From positions 372,001-436,000 of the forward strand of contig NZ_JANTOO010000014.1 of assembly GCF_024753545.1 (NCBI RefSeq): 64,000 nt of DNA, in the 5' to 3' direction. Under the pieces are notes generated by a model. The model was not told the DNA's origin. It worked only from the letters and a program-made list of their open reading frames with translations, and did not search any database. The translations under genes and the position numbers were made by a program. How positions within the stretch are numbered: position 1 is the first letter of the stretch; each line of letters opens with the position of its first letter. This document shows, piece after piece, positions 51,795 to 61,282 of the stretch. This DNA is from Lysinibacillus pinottii (GTDB lineage Bacteria; Bacillota; Bacilli; Bacillales_A; Planococcaceae).

Positions 51795-53690
51795 TTACTT
51801 AACGGATTCTTGTTTTAAATTACCTGTCTTCTCATCATAGAATCGAAGAAGGTCTCCATTGATAATGGCGTCGGAATTTTCTAGCTCCATTGTTGCACGA
51901 TCAGCGTATGGCTGACATGGCTCAACTTCTATTTCTTCGCCAGTTGATTTATCATAGCAAGCTTCTCCCGCATACACATATTTATCTGTGATAAAGCGTC
52001 CATCACGGAACACTACGAAGTTTTCATGCTCTGGAGAGAATAAATCTGCACCCATTTGCATATCTTTTGACGTTTCAATGCCTAGTAGGTGTAAAATCGT
52101 TGGACGTAAATCCATTTGCCCAGCTATTTCAGTCATTTCTTTCCCATCGTCAGATCCTGGGATATGGATGAATAAAGGTACTTCCTGTAGTAATGCATTA
52201 TCAAATGGTGTAATTTGATCTTTTCCTAAATATTGTGCCATTGCTTTATTATGGTTTTCTGAAATACCGTAGTGGTCACCATACATGACAATAATTGAAT
52301 TATCATAAACACCTTGATCTTTCAATTGTTGGAAGAAATCTTTTAAAGCTTCATCCATATAGCGTACTGTTTGGAAGTAGCGATTTAATGTCCCTGAGTT
52401 CGAATCATACTCAGGAATCATAATATCTTCCGGATCCAATGTAAATGGATAGTGGTTCGTTAACGTAATAAGTCTTGAGTAGAATGGTTGCGGCATATCT
52501 TTCATTAACGCTGCAGATTGCTCTAAGAATGGCGTATCCTTCATTCCCCAGTTCACAGCTTGCCCTTCTTCTACCGTATAAGAATCTATATCGTAGAACT
52601 TATTGATTTTTAAAGATTGATACATGATGTCACGATTCCAGAATGATTTATTATTAGGGTGCATGACATTAGTAAAGTAACCATTTTCCCCAAGGCGCTC
52701 TGCCATTGAGTTATACGTATTTCCACCGTGTGTGAAGAATACTGCTCCACGTCCTAAACCAAACAATGAATTTTCTACAATAAACTCAGAGTCAGATGTT
52801 TTTCCTAGACCTGTTTGGTGGTAGAAGTTACTGAAATAATACGTATCTTTATCTTTTGTTAAAGAGTTTAAGAATGGCGTAACTTCATGTCCATTCATAT
52901 CATTGTTAATAACAAAGTTTTGTAAAGACTCCATAGACACAACAATTAAGTTGCGACCTTTATACTTCCCAAACATTTCTGGGTTAACTGCTGCCTGATT
53001 AGAGCGAACATAGTTGTTTACTTCAACTAATTCACTACCGTCCGCTAGCGCACGTTGGGCAGATGATTTTGTTTGAATATAAATATCATACAGATGGTAA
53101 TTGTACGTACCAATATTTTTTACAAGTAATTCGCGGTCAAAACTACGTGTTAATAATTGTGGACGCTCTGTTTCAGCTAAACCTAAGTTTAAGAATGACA
53201 TAGCGATTGCCAGCACAAAAAATGCACGACGGAATTCCACATTTACTTTAAACGAATTTTTCATTTTTGGTATAAATTTATTTGCTAAGATTAAAATAAG
53301 TACATCAACAAAATACAATACATCCCAAGGCTCTACAATGGCTGCTACTGAAGTTCCTAAGTCACTAAAGTTACTTGTTTGGAATAATACCGGTAGTGTT
53401 ATAAAATCATTATAAAAACGATAGAACGCTACATTTCCGTAAAGGACTATTGATAAAATAATGCTGACTGTAATTAAATAACGATTTCTAGCTTTTGCTG
53501 ATTTAAAGAAAAGTGCTAAACCATACGTAAATAGCAAGAAACTTAATGGGTTAATAAACAAAATAAATTGTTGCATTGCATTTTCAATTTTCATCTCAAA
53601 GCTCGTGTGGTAAACAATGACCGTTTTGATCCAAGTTGCTATAATTGCTAGTATCATAAATGAATGTTTAGGCCACTTTATTGATCTCAT
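51795..53690 (-). CDS. ltaS: Lipoteichoic acid synthase (LtaS-type, sulfatase family)
   Basis: A 631-aa protein from the ATG at 53690 (GGGAGG at 8 nt). Five membrane segments fill the first 200 residues, followed by an extracellular alkaline-phosphatase-like domain: RNLIVVSMESLQNFVI (metal ligand Glu), GLGKTSDSEFIVENS with the catalytic threonine, and VMYGDHYGISENHNKAM. It polymerises glycerol phosphate from phosphatidylglycerol. Paralogues exist in many Bacillales, so it may be LtaS, YfnI or YqgS. Confidence 0.92.
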   Translation of the reverse strand: MRSIKWPKHSFMILAIIATWIKTVIVYHTSFEMKIENAMQQFILFINPLSFLLFTYGLALFFKSAKARNRYLITVSIILSIVLYGNVAFYRFYNDFITLPVLFQTSNFSDLGTSVAAIVEPWDVLYFVDVLILILANKFIPKMKNSFKVNVEFRRAFFVLAIAMSFLNLGLAETERPQLLTRSFDRELLVKNIGTYNYHLYDIYIQTKSSAQRALADGSELVEVNNYVRSNQAAVNPEMFGKYKGRNLIVVSMESLQNFVINNDMNGHEVTPFLNSLTKDKDTYYFSNFYHQTGLGKTSDSEFIVENSLFGLGRGAVFFTHGGNTYNSMAERLGENGYFTNVMHPNNKSFWNRDIMYQSLKINKFYDIDSYTVEEGQAVNWGMKDTPFLEQSAALMKDMPQPFYSRLITLTNHYPFTLDPEDIMIPEYDSNSGTLNRYFQTVRYMDEALKDFFQQLKDQGVYDNSIIVMYGDHYGISENHNKAMAQYLGKDQITPFDNALLQEVPLFIHIPGSDDGKEMTEIAGQMDLRPTILHLLGIETSKDMQMGADLFSPEHENFVVFRDGRFITDKYVYAGEACYDKSTGEEIEVEPCQPYADRATMELENSDAIINGDLLRFYDEKTGNLKQESVK

Positions 53691-53969
53691 TCCTAACATC
53701 CTCCCTACTTCCTTACAAAAAAATAATAATTTTTTACATTTTGTTACTGAAACAAAATATATCTTAATCCTTTTTTTACAGATAATCAACACATATCTTT
53801 TAGAAATTTTACTCTCCTTGCTCGTATATGCACCAGATATCTATATATACGTTTTACATTGTAAAAAGTTTCGTAAAAACATAAAAACAGCGGAAACCCA
53901 CTGTTTTTAAGAATATTACATACATGTTACATTAATTTTACAATACCCCATTACATTATATTTCAAACG

Positions 53970-54179
53970 TTACTTTTTATTCTCTTCCATACGAAGTCTT
54001 GTCGTTTCTTGTCGAATTAGTAATAATGCCATTTGGTAATCTTTTATGTCTAGTACATTCGCTTTATAGAGCTCTTTTATTTCATCCTCCATTAACATCA
54101 AATCGCCAATAGGGTCCCTTGTATAAATATAAGTACCATAGGTTTTCAAGAGTTCATAAATATCTAACATTTTATCCAT
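53970..54179 (-). CDS. yqgQ: YqgQ family protein (DUF910)
   Basis: A 69-aa protein: MLDIYELLKTYGTYIYTRDP, IKELYKANVLDIKDYQMALL. This matches the three-helix YqgQ family, said to bind single-stranded nucleic acid. It overlaps the cyclo-ligase gene by 8 nt, with GAGGAGCG as ribosome site. 53,700-53,969 contains only AT-rich promoter-like sequence upstream of ltaS. Confidence 0.88.
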   Translation of the reverse strand: MDKMLDIYELLKTYGTYIYTRDPIGDLMLMEDEIKELYKANVLDIKDYQMALLLIRQETTRLRMEENKK

Positions 54180-54765
54180 TTTCGCTCGCTCCTCGATGTG
54201 CTAGACAGTCAATGCGTTCTGTCGGTGTCACTATGATGTCTACAGGGCAATCATGTTCTTCCATAGGAACACGATTAACGATCTGCTCGTCAAAAAGTAA
54301 TGACATCAATTTACCCTTTTTATAGTTTAATACATAGCGATCATAATAACCACCGCCATATCCTATTCGATAGCCTAATCGATCAAAAACAACTCCTGGT
54401 ACCAAGATAATATCCATCTCATTTGCGTCAACTAACTCACATCGTTCGGGAATAGGCTCACGCAAATGCATATATACTGTTTCAAGCTGAGCAAACGATT
54501 CAATGGCGTAAAATGTCATTTCTCTTGTTTTGGGGTGGCACTTTGGCACAGCGACCTTTTTCCCAAGCTGCCAAAGTTCTTCAATTAAAAGAATTGTGTC
54601 GACTTCTGGCTGATTTGAAATGGTAATGCCGATCGTATTTGCTTCTATTATATATGGTTCCTGTAGCACCCTTTGCACTACAGCTTTAGATTGTCTGCGA
54701 TAAACTTCTTCATTTATCATCGCAAGTGTTTCTCGTACCTTGTTTCGTAATGTTGTTTTATCCAT
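54172..54765 (-). CDS. 5-formyltetrahydrofolate cyclo-ligase
   Basis: A 197-aa protein. It has the start LRNKVRETLAMI, FYAIESFAQLETVYMHLREP, and the family signature VVFDRLGYRIGYGGGYYDRY. It converts 5-formyl-THF to 5,10-methenyl-THF with ATP. It is followed by yqgQ, the usual Bacillus order (yqgN-like). Confidence 0.93.
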   Translation of the reverse strand: MDKTTLRNKVRETLAMINEEVYRRQSKAVVQRVLQEPYIIEANTIGITISNQPEVDTILLIEELWQLGKKVAVPKCHPKTREMTFYAIESFAQLETVYMHLREPIPERCELVDANEMDIILVPGVVFDRLGYRIGYGGGYYDRYVLNYKKGKLMSLLFDEQIVNRVPMEEHDCPVDIIVTPTERIDCLAHRGASENG

Positions 54766-54815
54766 GCGGGCTACCTCCTATATAGTAAAACCTCAATCAT
54801 TCATAAAATGTAGAA

Positions 54816-54843
54816 AGCCAAAACCACTTGTGGTTTTGGCTTA
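54816..54843 (-). terminator. Terminator after rpmG
   Basis: GCCAAAACCAC and GTGGTTTTGGC with a 3-nt loop and trailing T residues on the minus strand. Confidence 0.8.
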
Positions 54844-54851
54844 ATGAGCAA

Positions 54852-55001
54852 TTACTTAGTTTCACGGTGAAGAGTGTATTTCTTCTCGCGAGAGCAATAT
54901 TTTTTAAGTTCAAGACGCTCTGGATTGTTACGCTTGTTCTTTTTAGAAATGTAGTTACGTTCGCCGCAATCTGTGCAAGCTAAAGTAATGTTTACGCGCA
55001 T
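54852..55001 (-). CDS. rpmG: Ribosomal protein L33
   Basis: A 49-aa protein starting MRVNITLACTDCGERNYIS and continuing KKNKRNNPERLELKKYCSRE, ending LHRETK. Typical L33 with three cysteines, as in B. subtilis RpmGA. The ATG at 55001 is preceded by GGGAGGG. Confidence 0.96.
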   Translation of the reverse strand: MRVNITLACTDCGERNYISKKNKRNNPERLELKKYCSREKKYTLHRETK

Positions 55002-55160
55002 CATTAACCCTCCCACTCTATATCAAGAATTTAAATTTGAGCATGATTTATACGACTAACCTATTATAACACAAACTGAAAAAAAATCTACCTTCATTTC
55101 ATATTAAGTTTGCATATGGTAAAATATCTTATAATTACATACTACAACGAGGTGAAACTA

Positions 55161-55610
55161 TTGGATTTATCCATCATACTAATGATTTTTGGGATTCTTT
55201 TGATGATAGTATCGTTCTTTTTCAAAAATAGCTCGAAAAAAGTCGAGAAAGATGTCGAAGAATTATCTATCTCCATTTTCCAAGAAACGAATAATTTAAA
55301 GCGCCGTTTAAAAATTGTAGAGGAAGAGCTACTATTAGAGCCAGAGTTTCAAGTAAAATCAAACTCAACACCTAAACCTAATCCTAGCGTCCAAAGTCCT
55401 AAAGTACAACAAGTCATGCAAGCCGTCCAACAAGCGGCACAAGCTTCAAAAGTTGCGCCTAATCCATCACAAGTAAAGCCGATTCATCAAATAATTGTAA
55501 GTCAGGTGCTCGAATTGAATAAACAAGGACTTTCAGTAGGCGATATTAGTATCCGCTCAAATTTAACAGAAGAACAAGTTCGTCAAGTGATTGCAAATGG
55601 GGGGCGTTAA
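55161..55610 (+). CDS. Membrane-anchored coiled-coil protein, SwrB-like (DUF6115-like)
   Basis: A 149-aa protein. I prefer the TTG at 55161 because GAGGTGAAAC sits before it. One N-terminal membrane segment (SIILMIFGILLMIVSFFF), a charged coiled coil (ETNNLKRRLKIVEEELLLEP), a Gln/Pro/Ala-rich linker, and a C-terminal helix-turn-helix-like part, LELNKQGLSVGDISIRSNLT. This is the layout of SwrB-type proteins that act in flagellar assembly, but the family call is moderate. Confidence 0.65.
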   Translation: MDLSIILMIFGILLMIVSFFFKNSSKKVEKDVEELSISIFQETNNLKRRLKIVEEELLLEPEFQVKSNSTPKPNPSVQSPKVQQVMQAVQQAAQASKVAPNPSQVKPIHQIIVSQVLELNKQGLSVGDISIRSNLTEEQVRQVIANGGR

Positions 55611-55613
55611 TGT

Positions 55614-56099
55614 ATGAATACGTCTTCCATTCGCTCATTTGGCCTAGCCATTTTTCTAGTCGGTGCCTTACTTGCTCTTGCAAGTCGATTTGATGTGAAC
55701 ATTGGACTACCTGAAAAAGATTCTTCCAACCAACAGCAAGTTGAAGAGCTACAAAATAAGCTTCATCAGGCCAATCAAGAAATTGCTACGCTGAAAAAAC
55801 AAGTCAAACAAGTACATACTACTGAAGAAACTACTACTGCTGTTTCTTCAGAACCATCTGTTAAAGAAGATACAAATGCGGATGGTACAACAATGACATT
55901 GCAAATATATAGTGGAATTACACCATATATTGTCGCCCAAAAGCTTGAAGACGGTGGTATTATTTCTAATAGCGTTGAAATGGAGTTACTACTCGCAAAC
56001 GCAAAATATGCACGAAGCTTACAAATTGGATCCTATGAAGTAAATTCCTCCATGTCTTTAGAGGAAATTGCGAAATTAATTACAGGTAAAAAACAATAA
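55614..56099 (+). CDS. Membrane protein with MltG-like N-terminal (LysM-like) domain, no catalytic domain
   Basis: A 161-aa protein. One membrane segment at residues 9-24 (FGLAIFLVGALLALASRF), a coiled coil (VEELQNKLHQANQEIATLKK), and a C-terminal domain TLQIYSGITPYIVAQKLEDG, IISNSVEMELLLANAKYARS, GSYEVNSSMSLEEIAKLITG. This last part resembles the LysM-like part of the endolytic transglycosylase MltG (YceG) without its catalytic part. Starts 3 nt after the previous gene, so they form an operon. Confidence 0.72.
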   Translation: MNTSSIRSFGLAIFLVGALLALASRFDVNIGLPEKDSSNQQQVEELQNKLHQANQEIATLKKQVKQVHTTEETTTAVSSEPSVKEDTNADGTTMTLQIYSGITPYIVAQKLEDGGIISNSVEMELLLANAKYARSLQIGSYEVNSSMSLEEIAKLITGKKQ

Positions 56100-56101
56100 A
56101 G

Positions 56102-56146
56102 AAAAGCTGTCGCTAGATCCAAATTAGGAGGCGACAGCTTTTTTTA
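56102..56146. terminator. Terminator shared by converging genes
   Basis: AAAGCTGTCGC and GCGACAGCTTT with T run; it ends the plus-strand pair and faces trpG. Confidence 0.82.
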
Positions 56147-56147
56147 T

Positions 56148-56720
56148 TTAAGCAATACTTTCAAAGAAGGCTTGCATCATTCTACTTCCCTCTTTTGTAC
56201 CGATAGATTCAGGATGAAATTGCAAACCGTAAAGAGGATATTTTTTGTGTTGTATAGCCATAATCTCCTCGTCATCACCTGCTGTTGCGATAATGTGAAA
56301 ATCACTGTGTAATGAAGGTTCTTCAATAACGAGAGAGTGGTAGCGCATTACTTGAATATCTCCATCTAATTGTGCAAACAAACCCGTTTGTTCATATTGT
56401 AGATGTGACAGCTTGCCATGCATGATGGTTTGAGCCTGCACGATGTTTGCTCCAAATGCGTACCCAATGGATTGATGTCCAAGACAAATCCCTAATATAG
56501 GAAATTTTCGATATAGCTCCTTAATAACATTAACTGTAATACCTGCTTCCGCTGGTGTTCCTGGTCCGGGAGATAAAACAATAGCTTCCGGTGACATTTT
56601 TTGAATTTCTTCTATTGTAATAGCATCATTCCTCACAACTTTAACGTTTTTCCCAAGCATGCTTATTTGTTGAAATAGATTGTAGGTAAAGGAATCATAA
56701 TTATCAATTAATAAAATCAT
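56148..56720 (-). CDS. trpG: Anthranilate synthase glutamine amidotransferase subunit
   Basis: A 190-aa class I amidotransferase: IDNYDSFTYNLFQQI, AIVLSPGPGTPAEAG, GICLGHQSIGYAFG with the nucleophilic Cys, and LQFHPESIGT with His/Glu. It supplies ammonia to TrpE, and may serve PabB as well. The start overlaps the trpE stop by 4 nt. Confidence 0.9.
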   Translation of the reverse strand: MILLIDNYDSFTYNLFQQISMLGKNVKVVRNDAITIEEIQKMSPEAIVLSPGPGTPAEAGITVNVIKELYRKFPILGICLGHQSIGYAFGANIVQAQTIMHGKLSHLQYEQTGLFAQLDGDIQVMRYHSLVIEEPSLHSDFHIIATAGDDEEIMAIQHKKYPLYGLQFHPESIGTKEGSRMMQAFFESIA

Positions 56721-58102
56721 TTTTTTACCTCCAATAGTGCTCGAGCTTTATTCAGCGTTTCCTCATATTCAGATAATGGAACAGAGTCGTGAACAATACC
56801 TGCACCTGCCTGTACATGAGCTTTCCCATCTTTAATAATCATGGTACGAATAGCAAGGGCTAAATCCATATCACCTGTCGTAGATATATACCCAACAGCT
56901 CCTGCATAGACGCCACGCTTTACAGGCTCTAATTCATTTATAAGCTGCATCGCACGAATCTTTGGTGCTCCTGACACTGTGCCCGCAGGTAAACAAGCAC
57001 GAAGGACATCCAAAACTTGGAGGTCGTCACGTAGGTCTGCTAATACCTCAGATACAATATGCATGACATATTTATAGCGTTCAATATGCATGAATTTCAT
57101 CAGCCTTACAGACCCCACCTTTGCAATGCGACCAAGATCATTGCGACCTAAATCCACGAGCATACGATGTTCTGCCACTTCTTTTTCATCCTCCAATAGC
57201 GCATTGGCAATGGCTTCATCCTGCTCCTTTGTCACACCACGCGGCTTGGTACCAGCGATTGGATTTGTCGTCACCTGCCGATTTTTAACTTTTACAAGGC
57301 TTTCTGGAGATGTTCCTAAAATAATATAGGACCCATAATCCATGTAGAACATATATGGAGAGGGATTGGAGGTCCGTAATTGTCGGTATAGCGCAAAAGG
57401 TGAGCCTGTAAACGAGGCTGAGAACCGTTGGGATAGCACTATTTGGAAAATATCCCCTTTCAAAATATGTTGCTTCGCACGCTCCACTAAAGCGACAAAT
57501 TGCTCCTTCGAAATCATTGGCTTAAAATCAAGACTATCTACTTTGAGGGCAGCAAAAGCTGTCCCCTTGTATAGCTGCTGCTCCATCTTTGAAATAGATG
57601 CTTTCATCTCTTCGAAGGAACGCCCTTCTCTAAATAAATCTATTGAAGCCAATGTAATTTTCTGTGTCATATGATCAAATACAATAAATGTGTCATAGAA
57701 AAAAACATGGACATCAGGCATGGCTAATTCATCCTGTAAATATTCACCGATTTTTTCTGTATAAAAAGCTGTTTCATATCCAAAGAAACCGATGGCGCCT
57801 CCAAAAAAATGGAATGGATACGTTTCTTCATGGAACGGCATCACTCGCTTTAAATAATCGAGTACATTCCCATTCGATTTTTCCTTTTCCAGTCCTTTAA
57901 TAAAGGTATACCCCTCATTATTTCCTTTTAATTCAGCCACTGGATCAACTGCAATAAAGGAGTAGCGTCCACTTTCCTCATGCTTGGCTGACGATTCGAA
58001 CAGCATTTTATGCTGCCCCTTCAATGATTGATAGACAGAGATAGGGGTCATCATATCACCCTGTAATACTTTCATGGCATACTTTCTCATCTCAACTGTC
58101 AT
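56717..58102 (-). CDS. trpE: Anthranilate synthase component I
   Basis: A 461-aa protein from the ATG at 58102 behind GAAGGAGAG. Signatures: LLFESSAKHEESGRYSFIAV-type LFESSAKHEESGRYSF, NPSPYMFYMDYGSYIILGTS, TNPIAGTKPRGVTKEQD and RACLPAGTVSGAPKIRAMQL. Converts chorismate to anthranilate with TrpG. The Trp T-box before it, together with the sequence, argues for TrpE and not PabB. Confidence 0.92.
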   Translation of the reverse strand: MTVEMRKYAMKVLQGDMMTPISVYQSLKGQHKMLFESSAKHEESGRYSFIAVDPVAELKGNNEGYTFIKGLEKEKSNGNVLDYLKRVMPFHEETYPFHFFGGAIGFFGYETAFYTEKIGEYLQDELAMPDVHVFFYDTFIVFDHMTQKITLASIDLFREGRSFEEMKASISKMEQQLYKGTAFAALKVDSLDFKPMISKEQFVALVERAKQHILKGDIFQIVLSQRFSASFTGSPFALYRQLRTSNPSPYMFYMDYGSYIILGTSPESLVKVKNRQVTTNPIAGTKPRGVTKEQDEAIANALLEDEKEVAEHRMLVDLGRNDLGRIAKVGSVRLMKFMHIERYKYVMHIVSEVLADLRDDLQVLDVLRACLPAGTVSGAPKIRAMQLINELEPVKRGVYAGAVGYISTTGDMDLALAIRTMIIKDGKAHVQAGAGIVHDSVPLSEYEETLNKARALLEVKK

Positions 58103-58144
58103 TCTCTTCTCTCCTTCTCTAAGCTCTGCTCTTCTACACCAAAA

Positions 58145-58400
58145 TCCATATAAAAAGGCCTTTCCATCACAAAAGGACGGAAAAGCCGTGGTGCCACCTT
58201 CATTGGTCAATAAAAAGACCCTCTCTAAGCCTTATAACGTAGGCATACGCTAATCCATACTAGTAGTTCAGAATTAGAGCTCCGAAGTCCATTCACTATT
58301 TATTTGTACTAGTTTCCACCAACCACTAGCTCTCTATGACAAATACTAATAGCTACTACTCTTCATCAACGCTGATTACTAGGTTATATTGTAATGCAAA
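58145..58400 (-). promoter_or_regulatory. Tryptophan T-box leader of trpE-trpG
   Basis: The minus strand has T-box TGGCACCACGG (58,192-58,181) before a terminator hairpin (CTTTTCCGTCC / GGAAAGGCC with T run). The specifier loop GTGAATGGACTTCGGAGC holds UGG (tryptophan) at 58,291-58,289, at the same place as UAC in the tyrS leader. Confidence 0.93.
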
Positions 58401-58417
58401 CTATCTTACAATTCAAT

Positions 58418-59488
58418 TTATTTTTTCTTTCTCGGTCCTTCATCGTCCTCTGGGGCTGCTAAAGTAATTGATAGCTCCTCCACAATTTGGCGAATGGCAA
58501 AGAAAATTTCCTGGCGTACCTCTAGCATGACTGCTGTATCGTTCGTAGCAACGAAGAAGCGAATAAGCACACGATACCTGTCATAATGAAATTCATCAAT
58601 ATAAACATGGATCATGTCTTTCTCTGTGTTAGCATGTAAATAAATTTCCTTATGAATAGCTGTTAAGGCACTGCGTATTGTGTCTTCTTCATTTGTAGCA
58701 GCTACATATAAATATTGCTCACATTTACGCTTCTCTCGTCTCGATAAGTTGTAAATGGGACGATTAACCAAATAAGAGTTTGGCACATAGACAAGGCCTT
58801 TGTCTCCTGTTTGAATTAAGGTACTGCGAAGATTAATATCTTCAATCGTCCCTTCGATTTTTTGATCTTCGGTCGCAATCCAATCGCCAATTTGAAATGG
58901 ATTATCAAGTGCCACGGACATACCACCAAACACATGGGCTAACGTATCTCGAATTCCAAAAGCAATCGCTACTCCCGTTAAACCAATCCCTGTTAAAAAG
59001 CCATTCAGATTAAAGTTCCAAAATGATGCGATGGTAAACATGGCAAAAATCATAATGAGTACTTTACCAATTCGTAGGAAAAAAGGTAATAGTACATTTT
59101 GGTCCTCTTCGCTAGTTAATTGAAGTGGCTGCTTTGTATAGAAATTTAAAACGTCATATACGCCCTTAAAAGCAAAAAACACCATAATAGACAATACAAA
59201 ATTTTTCGTTGATTTATGCGTAAATAAAGGAACTTCTATTAAATAAGATAAGCTAAGCACAATGACTGCTGTCATAAATGCATAGCCAATGGCTTTACTA
59301 AATTGTGCAAGCACATTGGCTTGGAAATTTCGGTGGCGATTTCTTAAAAAGATGACCAGGCGATTAATGATCTTTTTTATGATAAATCGTTGAATCAGCC
59401 AACCAACTATACAAATAATAATCGCTACTAAGACATCCATCCAAGTTGGGACTGTAAATTTAGGTATAATCCAATGTAATGAATCCAT
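58418..59488 (-). CDS. MscS-family mechanosensitive channel
   Basis: A 356-aa protein with membrane segments near residues 15-35, 60-85, 95-110 and 135-160. The pore and beta domain are visible as FLTGIGLTGVAIAFGIRDTL, HVFGGMSVALDNPFQIGDWI and IEGTIEDINLRSTLIQTGDK. Releases solutes after osmotic downshift. The last residues are basic (PRKKK). Confidence 0.92.
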   Translation of the reverse strand: MDSLHWIIPKFTVPTWMDVLVAIIICIVGWLIQRFIIKKIINRLVIFLRNRHRNFQANVLAQFSKAIGYAFMTAVIVLSLSYLIEVPLFTHKSTKNFVLSIMVFFAFKGVYDVLNFYTKQPLQLTSEEDQNVLLPFFLRIGKVLIMIFAMFTIASFWNFNLNGFLTGIGLTGVAIAFGIRDTLAHVFGGMSVALDNPFQIGDWIATEDQKIEGTIEDINLRSTLIQTGDKGLVYVPNSYLVNRPIYNLSRREKRKCEQYLYVAATNEEDTIRSALTAIHKEIYLHANTEKDMIHVYIDEFHYDRYRVLIRFFVATNDTAVMLEVRQEIFFAIRQIVEELSITLAAPEDDEGPRKKK

Positions 59489-59522
59489 GTATATCTCCTT
59501 TTAGTACCTATGTATCTCCAAT

Positions 59523-59562
59523 AAAAAGGAGCTGACCTTCCGTAAAGGTTAGCCCCTTTCTG
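59523..59562 (-). terminator. Terminator after the VWA-like gene
   Basis: AGGGGCTAACCTT and AAGGTCAGCTCCT form an imperfect stem with T run on the minus strand. Confidence 0.65.
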
Positions 59563-60435
59563 TTATTGTATGGCATCATCCGCAAAGAAAGCCTTATTGG
59601 CAAACCAAAATTGTTGTTCATTAAAATTATCTTCATGCATTGCAATGACCGAAAATTCAGCAAGGTATTTTCGTTTCATTTCCTCCAGCATCACTTTGGC
59701 TTGCTTACTGACGAGATGCTGTCCATCTATAGGAGTGCCCTCTGTAAATATAATGACTTCTGCTTCGGTGACTAGTTGATTTTCATGCAATATTGATCTG
59801 ACAAACTGTAGAACAGGCAAAAGCTCAGCTTCTCCTTTAGCTTTATATTCAATAAAGCTCTTAAAATCAGCTAAATTTAAATGACCATTTTCAAAGCGAT
59901 AGTGAACATTGATTTGCCGGTCATATGGGATGATATATAAATCGCGATTTTCGCGATGGGCATTCATAAATAACGGTAAAATCATGCTTTTACATAGCTC
60001 TGAATAAGCTTCCATCCCTGTCGTCTGCTCTAAACAAATAATTATGGGCCCAGGATCCTGTTTGTAGTCGTGAAAGGGTATATAAAACACATTGCCATTT
60101 TTTGTTGTTTGCTGTTTGAGCTTTTGACGTCTTAGCTCTGACCATTTCCGTTCGTAATACAAACGCTGCTCCTTGCCATTAGCCAGTCTCTCAGCCTTTT
60201 CGATAGCGGGAATATTTTCACGAACCTCATGCAGAATGTCTGCTAATTCTAATGCAAATGCTGCCATTTTTCGTAATGGTTCACTCTTTAAAAAATAGTC
60301 AATAAAATAATGTTGTTCCCTGCTGCTTAATTCCTCAAGATGTAAGTTTTCATAGAGAAAACGTAAATAATTACGTTGTTCTAGTGACATATCTTGATTA
60401 AACTTTTCTATGAGTGATTCTATCGCGTCTTTCAC
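59563..60435 (-). CDS. VWA-like (ViaA-type) cytoplasmic protein
   Basis: A 290-aa protein. The GTG at 60435 is chosen because AGGAGGTG lies 8 nt before it; a longer frame to 60,537 has no such site. The N-terminal half is helical (SLEQRNYLRFLYENLHLEEL). The C-terminal half has a von Willebrand A-type layout, IIICLEQTTGMEAYSELCKS in the place of the usual DxSxS metal site (here Glu/Gln-Thr-Thr), and VIIFTEGTPI in the place of the DGx motif. ViaA-like identity is tentative. Confidence 0.6.
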   Translation of the reverse strand: MKDAIESLIEKFNQDMSLEQRNYLRFLYENLHLEELSSREQHYFIDYFLKSEPLRKMAAFALELADILHEVRENIPAIEKAERLANGKEQRLYYERKWSELRRQKLKQQTTKNGNVFYIPFHDYKQDPGPIIICLEQTTGMEAYSELCKSMILPLFMNAHRENRDLYIIPYDRQINVHYRFENGHLNLADFKSFIEYKAKGEAELLPVLQFVRSILHENQLVTEAEVIIFTEGTPIDGQHLVSKQAKVMLEEMKRKYLAEFSVIAMHEDNFNEQQFWFANKAFFADDAIQ

Positions 60436-60573
60436 GAAGCAGCACCTCCTAAGCACCACGTTTTTTTGGATATTGTCTATAGTATAACCAAAAAATTTTT
60501 TTGACAATACAAAACGCTCGCTATATAGACGCCACATAAAAACACAATGTTGCTGCTTCTCATTATTTTTTTC

Positions 60574-60607
60574 AAATGAAAAGAAGAGCTAGCAAATAGC
60601 TCTTCTT
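60574..60607 (-). terminator. Terminator after phoU
   Basis: AAGAAGAGCTA and TAGCTCTTCTT with a 5-nt loop on the minus strand. Confidence 0.8.
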
Positions 60608-60609
60608 CT

Positions 60610-61269
60610 TTAATTATTTAATTCATAATGCTTGCCTTTCACTAAGTAAAAAAGATGCTCCGCAATATTAGTAGCATGATCTGCAGAGCGCTCTAAATAT
60701 CGGCAAATAAATGTTAGATGGGTAATTTGAGAAATATGTGCGGGGTCTTCCACGCCTGCACGCAGCAAAAGTGTAACCGTAGCTCCGTATAAATCATCCA
60801 CATAATCATCTAATTCAGCGATTTCTTTAGCACGAACGGTATCTTCCTCTGTAAAGGCCTTCATAATGCTCTCTAGCATTTCTACAGTTTTATTGCACAT
60901 TGTTTGTAGATTTGTCATAGGGAACACAATCGGTTCTTTTCCAATTCGAATTGCTTCTTTAGCGATATTCACAGCATAATCGCCCACTCTTTCCATATCT
61001 GCTGCTGCTTTCACAAGGACCATGAGACGACGTAAATCAGTAGCTACAGGTTGTTGCTTAGCAATCATAAGAATCACATGATCATTTATTTCTTCTTCTA
61101 GCCGATTTATGATTAAATCGTCCTCAAGTATTTTCAATGCTTTTTCTAAATCCTGTTCGACTAATGCCTCAAAAGCTGTTTTTAATGCAAAAATGCTGCT
61201 ATTGGCAAGTGCAATAAATTGCCCCTGAACTTCTTTTAACTCCTGTTCAAAACGCTCACGTACTACCAT
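60610..61269 (-). CDS. phoU: PhoU phosphate-transport regulator
   Basis: A 219-aa helical protein: FEQELKEVQGQFIALANSSI, DLRRLMVLVKAAADMERVGD with the DLR/E..D metal motif, and a second copy of this motif, FICRYLERSADHATNIAEHL. Modulates the Pst transporter and the PhoR signal. It follows pstB by 13 nt, the last gene of the pst operon here. Confidence 0.95.
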   Translation of the reverse strand: MVVRERFEQELKEVQGQFIALANSSIFALKTAFEALVEQDLEKALKILEDDLIINRLEEEINDHVILMIAKQQPVATDLRRLMVLVKAAADMERVGDYAVNIAKEAIRIGKEPIVFPMTNLQTMCNKTVEMLESIMKAFTEEDTVRAKEIAELDDYVDDLYGATVTLLLRAGVEDPAHISQITHLTFICRYLERSADHATNIAEHLFYLVKGKHYELNN

Positions 61270-61282
61270 CGATTGCTCCTCC

